A model generated the notes under the pieces. That model was not told the origin of the DNA, did not search any database, and saw only the letters and a program-made list of their open reading frames with translations. From contig VGMA01000088.1 in assembly GCA_016866575.1 (NCBI GenBank), positions 1 to 6,397 of the forward strand: 6,397 nucleotides of DNA, given 5' to 3'. A program made the position numbers and the translations under genes. Shown one piece after another: positions 1 to 3,821 of the stretch (the first letter of the stretch is position 1; every line of letters begins with the position of its first letter). This DNA is from Chlamydiota bacterium (GTDB taxonomy: Bacteria > Chlamydiota > Chlamydiia > Chlamydiales > VGMA01).

Positions 1-126
1 TACCATTGTAAAGAAAATCCAATCTGGCTAGCAAGCGGTTAAAGAAAATCATCAAAAGTCGATCACCTTCTCCTATGTTTTTTATCCATTTTTCTTTATC
101 CTTCCGCTTGCTATAAGCGAGGATCT
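1..126. other. Left-edge stretch with no supported complete gene
   Basis: Two open frames run off the left edge. On the plus strand, frame 1 reads from base 1 to a TAA at 40-42 and could be the last 13 codons of an upstream gene. On the minus strand a frame is open from about 124 down to base 1; its first ATG, at about 55-57 on the complement, begins MIFFNRLLARLDF. A purine-rich AGGAGAAGG lies upstream of that ATG but too far away (13-17 nt) to be convincing. A weak 5-bp inverted repeat (CGCTT/AAGCG, 105-119) sits just before the ribosome-binding site of the next gene. Nothing here can be assigned a function. Confidence 0.3.
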
Positions 127-510
127 ATGCCCCATTTACGAATGGAATATTCTTTAAATCTTCCTATTGAGGAAAAAGACTTTTCTCCTCTTTTTATCAA
201 AATGCATCACATCCTAGTAAAGCATGCAAACGCCAACTTATCTCGCTGCCAAAGTAGAGCCTTTGCCTCTAGCAACTTTTTGGTAGGTGACGGCGACCCA
301 AAAAGAGCGTTTATTAGCCTGCATATCTTTTTACTTGAAGGTAGGACAAGCCAAGAGCTTCAAAATAGCGGCAAAGAGCTTTTAAAGGCTATTTGCGAGC
401 ATTTTCAAAAACCTATCGCGTCCCATAAAACTCAAATTTCTGTCCAAATTTCTCAAATACCCCATAACCCCTCCCATGAAAGCACAAGCTATTTTTATCA
501 AGAAATGTAA
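127..510 (+). CDS. 5-carboxymethyl-2-hydroxymuconate isomerase-like tautomerase (CHMI family)
   Basis: This 127-residue protein matches the length and layout of the HpcD/HpaF isomerases, which ketonise 5-carboxymethyl-2-hydroxymuconate in homoprotocatechuate meta-cleavage and belong to the tautomerase superfamily. The start MPH places a proline second; after removal of Met it would be the N-terminal catalytic Pro-1 of the family. Two arginines (40 and 44) lie where the E. coli enzyme has its R-S-R pair, and E-G-R-T-S (71-75) matches the G-R-S-L segment carrying another conserved Arg. The C-terminal part (HFQKPIASHKTQISVQISQI) fits the last helix and strand. GAGGA at 119-123 gives a ribosome site with short spacing. 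No other gene of an aromatic-degradation pathway is present, so the physiological substrate is unknown. A decayed partial copy of the 3' half occurs at 1774-1892. Confidence 0.82.
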   Translation: MPHLRMEYSLNLPIEEKDFSPLFIKMHHILVKHANANLSRCQSRAFASSNFLVGDGDPKRAFISLHIFLLEGRTSQELQNSGKELLKAICEHFQKPIASHKTQISVQISQIPHNPSHESTSYFYQEM

Positions 511-570
511 CTCTTTTTTAATTTTTAAGTAACTTACAACCAATAGTTTAAAAAATATTAAATAGCTATA

Positions 571-595
571 TTTCTTACAATAGATAAAAAAGGAG
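571..595 (+). promoter_or_regulatory. Probable -10 box and ribosome-binding site for the 601-864 gene
   Basis: TTTCTTACAATAGAT at 571-585 contains a TACAAT -10-like box (576-581), followed by AGGAG (591-595) five bases before the ATG at 601. The same 15 bases recur exactly at 1939-1953 ahead of the decayed paralogue. This could be functional conservation or simply recent duplication. No good -35 element is visible. The Shine-Dalgarno spacing favours ATG 601 over the in-frame GTG at 595, which overlaps the AGGAG itself. Confidence 0.5.
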
Positions 596-600
596 TGGCT

Positions 601-864
601 ATGAACAGTAAATCCAAGAAAAACTCTTCTCCTTGCGGAGAAGTTGTGTGCCCTACCGATATGCAATGCACAAACAATGTATGCTGCTATGCGGATCTAA
701 CAGGCTGCGGCACATCAAACTGCTGCCGTGACAAAGAAGTGTGCTGTAAAGGGTGGTGCGTAGACCCAATAGATTGCTGCGATGATCAAATTTGCCAAGC
801 GCCTTATTGCATTTGTAAAAATAATATACGCTGCTACCCTTCAAGGGAAAACTGCTCTTCCTAA
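601..864 (+). CDS. Small cysteine-rich protein, granulin-like Cys spacing
   Basis: An 87-residue protein with 18 cysteines (about one in five residues). The N-terminus (MNSKSKKNSSPCG) is polar and basic with no hydrophobic stretch, so there is no Sec signal peptide. From about residue 24 the cysteines fall as C-x4-CC ... CC-x5-CC-x3-C-x5-CC (NCCRDKEVCCKGWCVDPIDCC), resembling the clustered Cys pairs of granulin/epithelin modules but with tighter spacing than the canonical fold. I do not recognise a named bacterial family. It follows the tautomerase by 90 bases with its own probable promoter. Its leader resembles those of the galaxin-like neighbours (Asn/Lys/Ser run then P-C-G). Possible roles are a disulfide-stabilised secreted or surface protein, or a metal binder; neither can be shown from sequence. 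The upstream GTG at 595 would add two residues but is less likely. Confidence 0.8.
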   Translation: MNSKSKKNSSPCGEVVCPTDMQCTNNVCCYADLTGCGTSNCCRDKEVCCKGWCVDPIDCCDDQICQAPYCICKNNIRCYPSRENCSS

Positions 865-1050
865 AGATCAGTATACCAGACCAAGAACTTCTAAACTCGG
901 CTCTAATTATTAAAGAAGCAGAAATAATGCGCTCACATAAGCCTGCTTTCTCAATTTTCACAGAATAAAATTTTCTCAGCATCTACACCTCAACTTTTTT
1001 TGCGCAAATCATTGATTTAAAGATTTTTAAATTAAATATTTAATTTTTTA

Positions 1051-1072
1051 TATAATGGAAATAAAAAAGGAG
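1051..1072 (+). promoter_or_regulatory. TATAAT -10 box and GGAG ribosome site for the galaxin-like gene
   Basis: A consensus TATAAT (1051-1056) lies in a run of A/T and is followed by AAGGAG (1067-1072), four bases before the ATG at 1077 and seven before the second ATG at 1080. Only a poor -35 candidate (TTAAAT, 1027-1032, 18-base spacer) is seen. The preceding 865-1050 stretch has no gene that I can support, only a weak bulged inverted repeat (AAGCAG 916-921 / CTGCTT 943-948). Confidence 0.55.
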
Positions 1073-1076
1073 AACT

Positions 1077-1577
1077 ATGATGAAAAATCAAAATACTCCA
1101 AATGACTCTTTGTTTTGTGGCGATACCCCTTATGACCTTATTAAAGAGGGTTGCTGCGGGGGCGGAGTATATCCTTTAGATCAAGGGGGGTGCTGTGAGG
1201 GCAAAACATATCACCTAGATCAACAGGGTTGCTGTGGGGGAGTAATATATGACGTAGGTATATATGACCAACATATATTTGGCTGTTGCGCAGATCGAGA
1301 AGCCTATGATATGAGTATACAAGGTTGCTGTGGTGGCAGAGTATACAAACTAGATTTTTATAGTTGTTGCGGTGGCCAACATGTGTATGACACACACGCA
1401 TATGGCTGCTGCGGCACTCAACCCTATTTTCTAGATACATATGCTTGTTGCGGGGGTCAACACAGATACAATCCAGATACACAAGGTTGCTGTGATAATC
1501 AAGTATATTTTAAGGATACGTATAGCTGTTGTAAGGGCGTTATACTAGATAAAGGAGAAAACTGCCCGGATATCTAA
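1077..1577 (+). CDS. Galaxin-like dicysteine tandem-repeat protein
   Basis: A 166-residue protein with 22 cysteines, 20 of them in ten Cys-Cys pairs (residues 26, 39, 52, 70, 84, 97, 111, 124, 138 and 151). Successive pairs are 13-14 residues apart except for one 18-residue interval. Each unit reads roughly C-C-G-G-x-x-Y-x-L/P-D-x-x-x-G. This is the layout of galaxin repeats, first described from the organic matrix of coral skeleton and later seen in other animals. No signal peptide is visible: the leader MMKNQNTPNDSLFCGD is polar. The repeats contain few bulky hydrophobics apart from regularly placed Tyr, so a disulfide-held or aggregating structure is plausible. The start may be either of two adjacent ATGs; the second gives MKNQN, matching the decayed paralogue at 2334. 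Similarity to galaxin is from repeat pattern only; common ancestry is not proven. Confidence 0.82.
   Translation: MMKNQNTPNDSLFCGDTPYDLIKEGCCGGGVYPLDQGGCCEGKTYHLDQQGCCGGVIYDVGIYDQHIFGCCADREAYDMSIQGCCGGRVYKLDFYSCCGGQHVYDTHAYGCCGTQPYFLDTYACCGGQHRYNPDTQGCCDNQVYFKDTYSCCKGVILDKGENCPDI
1284..1526 (+). repeat. Three tandem 81-bp (27-codon) repeats inside the galaxin-like gene
   Basis: Within the protein, units alternate strictly 14 and 13 residues, giving three 27-residue superunits at residues 70-96, 97-123 and 124-150 (bases 1284-1364, 1365-1445, 1446-1526). Copies two and three both open with C-C-G-G-Q-H, and both end close to D-T-Y followed by the next Cys pair. At DNA level the copies are clearly diverged but keep TGYTGY cores. 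This points to growth by duplication of a two-repeat block. Confidence 0.75.
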
Positions 1578-1590
1578 TAGCTGCTGATTT

Positions 1591-1627
1591 ATCCCGAATA
1601 GCTAAGTGCAAACAAGTTATTCGGGAT
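1591..1627 (+). terminator. Hairpin after the galaxin-like gene, possible weak terminator
   Basis: ATCCCGAATAGCT (1591-1603) pairs with AGTTATTCGGGAT (1615-1627) across an 11-base loop, with one G-T wobble. The hairpin starts 14 bases after the stop at 1577, the usual place for a terminator. There is no T-tract after it (TGGAATTC follows), so it may be an RNA-stabilising hairpin or a Rho-type end instead. Confidence 0.45.
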
Positions 1628-1697
1628 TGGAATTCATTCAGGGTTCGCATCTTAACGCATTAATAAAAACAATCAATAAGGTTTTTAGCTATAATTT

Positions 1698-1773
1698 ATA
1701 AAAAAATCAAAAAATTCTCTTTTTGCTTGATAATTCATTTTACCAGTTAAATCAACAAGCTTGTTGCAAAAAC
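1698..1773 (+). pseudogene. Decayed 5' fragment of a galaxin-like paralogue
   Basis: Reading from an ATA at 1698-1700 where an ATG would be expected gives K-K-S-K-N-S-L-F up to 1724. After a frameshift around a TGC at 1724-1726 it continues from 1729 as DNSFYQLNQQACCKN. This lines up with the heads of the intact genes (NDSLFCGDTPYDLIKEGCC at 1077; SSLPCGDGFYYPAIQACCKS at 2676). The 17 bases ACAAGCTTGTTGCAAAA (1755-1771) are identical to 2741-2757 inside the 2676 gene. A TATAAT (1690-1695) lies only two bases before the ATA with no ribosome site between them, so the leader region appears deleted. The fragment stops where the isomerase remnant begins. Confidence 0.6.
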
Positions 1774-1892
1774 ACAAAAATAGTAGCCAAGAGCTTTAAA
1801 AGCCCCTTGCATCTCATAAAGCCAAGCTTTCGGCTCTCATTTCTCGAATACCGAACAGCCCTTCTAAAGAGAGCCCAGATCCTTATAAATAA
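1774..1892 (+). pseudogene. Fragment of a second isomerase (CHMI-like) copy
   Basis: The frame ending at the TAA 1890-1892 reads LASHKAKLSALISRIPNSPS, which aligns with IASHKTQISVQISQIPHNPS near the C-terminus of the intact gene at 127-510. Upstream in the same frame, N-S-S-Q-E-L (1779-1796) matches N-S-G-K-E-L. The next codon has become TAA (1797-1799), and about nine codons corresponding to the segment before Q-K-P are missing. Only the 3' third survives and no start exists. It is immediately followed by the decayed cysteine-rich gene, reproducing the order seen at 127-864. Confidence 0.75.
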
Positions 1893-1938
1893 ACTCAAGT
1901 AGTTTAATGTAGGTTATTTAAATTTATACAATTTCCCC

Positions 1939-1964
1939 TTTCTTACAATAGATGCAAAAAGGTG
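1939..1964 (+). promoter_or_regulatory. Duplicated promoter-like segment ahead of the decayed cysteine-rich gene
   Basis: TTTCTTACAATAGAT (1939-1953) is identical to 571-585, and the following AAAAAGG (1956-1962) matches the ribosome-site region of the intact gene, with one base of GGAG lost. It is a leftover of the module duplication, and there is no usable start codon behind it. Confidence 0.5.
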
Positions 1965-1969
1965 ACCCT

Positions 1970-2148
1970 ATAAAAAAACAAATAAAAACCCTTTCCTTTG
2001 CGAGGGCAATGAGCGCTCCTATAATACGTCTTGCATAAACGGCGTTTGTTGTGATCTAACTTTAATTTGCAATGGTATTTGCTGTTAAGGTGGTCAGATT
2101 TGCACTAACGGCTTTTGTAGCTTTGTTTGCCCTACACCTGACGCATAA
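1970..2148 (+). pseudogene. Decayed small cysteine-rich (granulin-like) paralogue
   Basis: The frame that begins with codon AAA at 1972 reads KKTNKNPFLCEGNE, then TSCINGVCCDLTLICNGICC, a TAA at 2086-2088, and GGQICTNGFCSFVCPTPDA to a terminal TAA at 2146-2148. Where the ATG should be the sequence is CCTATAAAA, which is explained by loss of the G from CCTATGAAAA. The gene therefore has two lesions, a destroyed start and an internal ochre stop. Cys spacing is of the same type as at 601-864 and 3251-3529. Short initiation at GTG 1962 runs into a stop after three codons. It is probably not translated into a cysteine-rich product. Confidence 0.75.
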
Positions 2149-2307
2149 TATTTAAAAACGATTACTTCCTCTGGATCATCGATTAGGCTTTTAAAAAATG
2201 CTCTATCAACGGCTGTTTTTATTTATTTTTTCACATCATTTACCAAAAAAAACCATTCTTAAATAACTGATTTTTAATCATTAAAAAATTAATGCAATCA
2301 ATCATGC

Positions 2308-2326
2308 TATAATAATAAAAATAGGA
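2308..2326 (+). promoter_or_regulatory. TATAAT box and AGGA site ahead of the 2334 gene remnant
   Basis: TATAAT at 2308-2313 and AGGA at 2323-2326 precede an ATG at 2334 with seven-base spacing. The arrangement mirrors that before the intact galaxin-like gene at 1077, so transcription may persist although the reading frame is interrupted. The stretch from 2149 to 2307 is AT-rich and holds nothing else that I can identify. Confidence 0.5.
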
Positions 2327-2333
2327 TAAAAAG

Positions 2334-2513
2334 ATGAAAAATCAAAACCCTTCAAATGAATATAAGTCTTGTAATGGCGCATATTACGATCCACAAAACG
2401 AAGCCTGCTGCGGTACGGGAGATCATGCCCAAGTCTAGGAAATAGGCGTAGAAGAGTGTTGTGATAGAGATCCTAATACACCATACATCGTACTAGGAGA
2501 TATAGGGTGCTAA
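2334..2513 (+). pseudogene. Short galaxin-like paralogue with an internal amber codon
   Basis: The frame opens with ATG and reads MKNQNPSNEYKSCNGAYYDP then N-E-A-C-C-G, matching the head of the intact gene (MKNQNTPNDSLFCGD). At codon 35 there is a TAG (2436-2438). Beyond it the frame stays open with V-E-E-C-C-D-R-D-P-N-T-P-Y and ends at a TAA (2511-2513), 59 codons in all. Start, ribosome site and -10 box look intact, so the single stop is the only clear lesion besides shortness. Readthrough cannot be excluded but nothing supports it. The 34-residue product before the stop would hold only one Cys-Cys pair. Confidence 0.7.
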
Positions 2514-2675
2514 AAAATAGATACCATATGACTGTGTTTGCTATCGCTTTGTATTTAGCCTGAATAAGATTAAGACAAAGACACTGAAATTTATCGACAC
2601 CCTTTATCAATTAAATGACTAAGCTAAAAATGTAAAAAATATTCATTTTTTGAAACTACAAAAAGAAGAAAAGCA

Positions 2676-3212
2676 ATGAATTATGAAAACATCGAAAATA
2701 GCTCCTTACCTTGTGGCGATGGTTTTTATTATCCAGCCATACAAGCTTGTTGCAAAAGCCAGATCTATACTCCTGGCGAAGAGGGTTGCTGCAACGGCAA
2801 AGTATATGCTCTAAGTGATCAAAGTTGCTGCAACGGCGATTTATATCCTAATAATGAAAATGGATCACAATGCTGTGATGGCCATCTTTATGCTTTCGTA
2901 GATAAATGCTCTAAGCGCTGCAGTGATTATGATTATAAAATATGCAATGATCACTGCTGTAGATATACTGACATTTGCTGCGGGGAAAATTGCTGCTCAT
3001 CTGAATTTGTTTGCTGCGGCGAGAAGTGCTGCACGATTAATGAAAACTGCTGTGGAAAGTTGTGCTATGACACACGCTATCAATACTGCGCATCTGATAA
3101 TAAAACTATATGTAATAAAGGACAGGTGTTTTGCGGTGGCAAATGCCTTGAAACAGGCAGCGTATGCGTAGAACAGATATCAAATCCTATTAGCTATATA
3201 AAAATTTTATAA
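2676..3212 (+). CDS. Cysteine-rich protein joining galaxin-like and granulin-like repeats
   Basis: A 178-residue protein with 30 cysteines. Residues 13-78 carry four galaxin-type Cys-Cys units (pairs at 25, 38, 51 and 66; pattern C-C-N-G-x-x-Y). Residues 82-164 switch to denser clusters, CC-x3-CC-x5 repeated (pairs at 94, 101, 106, 113, 118, 125), then single cysteines. The tail (about 165-178) is Cys-free. The leader MNYENIENSSLPCGDG resembles the other cluster members and is not a signal peptide. The ribosome site is weak (AGAAG near 2664-2668) and no clear promoter is seen in 2514-2675, which otherwise holds only a short A/T inverted repeat (2634-2651). The next cysteine-rich gene follows 38 bases after the stop, so the two are probably co-transcribed. 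No family name is recognised. The joint between repeat types lies near residues 78-90. Confidence 0.82.
   Translation: MNYENIENSSLPCGDGFYYPAIQACCKSQIYTPGEEGCCNGKVYALSDQSCCNGDLYPNNENGSQCCDGHLYAFVDKCSKRCSDYDYKICNDHCCRYTDICCGENCCSSEFVCCGEKCCTINENCCGKLCYDTRYQYCASDNKTICNKGQVFCGGKCLETGSVCVEQISNPISYIKIL
2976..3083 (+). repeat. Three 36-bp (12-codon) CCGExCC repeats
   Basis: Residues 101-112, 113-124 and 125-136 of the protein read CCGENCCSSEFV, CCGEKCCTINEN and CCGKLCYDTRYQ. This is a 12-residue unit of the form C-C-G-E/K-x-C-C-x5, with the second pair reduced to a single Cys in copy three. The same spacing (CC-x3-CC-x5-CC-x3-C) appears once in the 3251-3529 product, linking the two genes. Confidence 0.7.
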
Positions 3213-3250
3213 GAAAGTAGAAGATCCATCAAAATTTCAAAGGAAATTAC

Positions 3251-3529
3251 ATGATCAAATGCCTAAATAGTAAAGACTGTCCCAAAGATTCAAATGGCTT
3301 AAATCAGACATGTTGCAGCGGCTCTTGCTGCTCTAGCTCTATGAATTGCTGCAACGGAATGTGCCTTTTTTCCTGTCCTAGTGAGTATATATGTAATTCT
3401 CCTAATAGCTATTTAGATGGTTGCTGCAAAGCCCCTTTACAAATCTGCGAAGACAAAACATGCAGCAAAATCTGCTGCCATGGCGTAGGGTGCAATGGAA
3501 TTTGCACACAAGACGGCTGCGTGATGTAA
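3251..3529 (+). CDS. Small cysteine-rich protein, granulin-like Cys spacing
   Basis: A 92-residue protein with 20 cysteines. Residues 21-38 (CCSGSCCSSSMNCCNGMC) match exactly the spacing of the CCGExCC units in the preceding gene; looser clusters follow (DGCCK near 57-60, ICCHG near 77-81). No signal peptide is present. Unlike its neighbours it lacks the Asn/Ser leader and begins directly MIKCLNSKDCPKD. AAAGGA (3239-3244) gives a good ribosome site six bases before the ATG. It sits 38 bases behind 2676-3212 without an intervening terminator or promoter, so it is likely the second gene of that unit. Function is unknown; structural, secreted or metal-binding roles are all possible. Confidence 0.82.
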   Translation: MIKCLNSKDCPKDSNGLNQTCCSGSCCSSSMNCCNGMCLFSCPSEYICNSPNSYLDGCCKAPLQICEDKTCSKICCHGVGCNGICTQDGCVM

Positions 3530-3537
3530 ATGTAAAA

Positions 3538-3555
3538 AGAAAAATAGATTTTTCT
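3538..3555 (+). terminator. Short A/T inverted repeat after the cysteine-rich unit
   Basis: AGAAAAAT (3538-3545) and ATTTTTCT (3548-3555) form a perfect but nearly G/C-free inverted repeat nine bases past the stop, with T residues in the right arm. It is positioned like a terminator, but the stem is weak and the sequence is low complexity. Confidence 0.25.
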
Positions 3556-3580
3556 CTCTACTATAAATCAATCTTTATTT

Positions 3581-3602
3581 TATAATGAATCGCTACTTGG
3601 AG
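3581..3602 (+). promoter_or_regulatory. TATAAT box and GGAG site for the 3608-4412 unit
   Basis: A consensus TATAAT (3581-3586) is followed by TTGGAGA with GGAG at 3599-3602, five bases before the ATG at 3608. No convincing -35 is visible. This probably drives both the 63-residue gene and the phosphoribosyltransferase gene. The Shine-Dalgarno spacing favours ATG 3608 over the in-frame TTG at 3605. Confidence 0.5.
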
Positions 3603-3607
3603 AATTG

Positions 3608-3799
3608 ATGACGAAAAGTAGCATTTGCTATCCATTCATAGAACATACGATTGCACCAAGTAAAGCTGCGCCCTTTTTAGGATTATATTTTTTAGAAACT
3701 AAACGGCCTTTCAATATTCAATCAAACATCAACTTTTTGGACAAAAATAGAATCAGGATCTTCGATATCTATCCTACTGCTATTCGAGCTCTAAAATAA
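3608..3799 (+). CDS. Small hypothetical protein, 63 residues
   Basis: I do not recognise this protein. It begins MTKSSICYPFIEHT, is basic overall and mixed in character, with no membrane segment, signal peptide or cysteine motif (one Cys only). Support for it being real comes from the well-placed GGAG site, the TATAAT box upstream, and a 22-base gap to the next gene, whose own ribosome site is good. It differs clearly in composition from the cysteine-rich cluster, so it probably belongs with the downstream phosphoribosyltransferase. It could also be a spurious leader frame. Confidence 0.5.
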   Translation: MTKSSICYPFIEHTIAPSKAAPFLGLYFLETKRPFNIQSNINFLDKNRIRIFDIYPTAIRALK

Positions 3800-3821
3800 T
3801 TACATAAAATAAGGACATACT

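Noticed and set aside
1..57. Minus-strand gene start at the left edge (MIFFNRLLARLDF...)
   Set aside because: Only about 18 codons are visible and the nearest purine-rich site is too distant; it cannot be separated from a chance open frame.
382..666. Minus-strand open frame of 94 codons across the isomerase 3' end
   Set aside because: It overlaps the well-supported isomerase and the start of the cysteine-rich gene and has no recognisable motif.
601..864. Chlamydial OmcA/OmcB-type cysteine-rich envelope proteins
   Set aside because: Those have Sec or lipoprotein signals and different Cys spacing; none of the products here has a leader of that kind.
653..982. Minus-strand open frame opposite the 601-864 gene
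   Set aside because: It is the antisense of a Cys-codon-rich gene, where TGC/TGT codons rarely give stops on the other strand, so it is an expected artefact.
1141..1482. Minus-strand repetitive open frame opposite the galaxin-like gene
   Set aside because: Its repeats simply mirror the plus-strand tandem repeats; no ribosome site or plausible product.
1077..1577. Short direct repeats considered as a CRISPR array
   Set aside because: Units are 39-42 bp, coding, diverged, and without constant repeats separated by unique spacers.
2634..2651. AAAAAAT/ATTTTTT inverted repeat before the 2676 gene as a terminator or operator
   Set aside because: It is pure A/T low-complexity sequence in an A/T-rich gap and likely to occur by chance.
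2923..3171. Ala-rich plus-strand frame inside the 2676 gene
   Set aside because: It is a +1-frame reading of TGCTGC-type codons as GCT/GCA; lies wholly within a supported gene.
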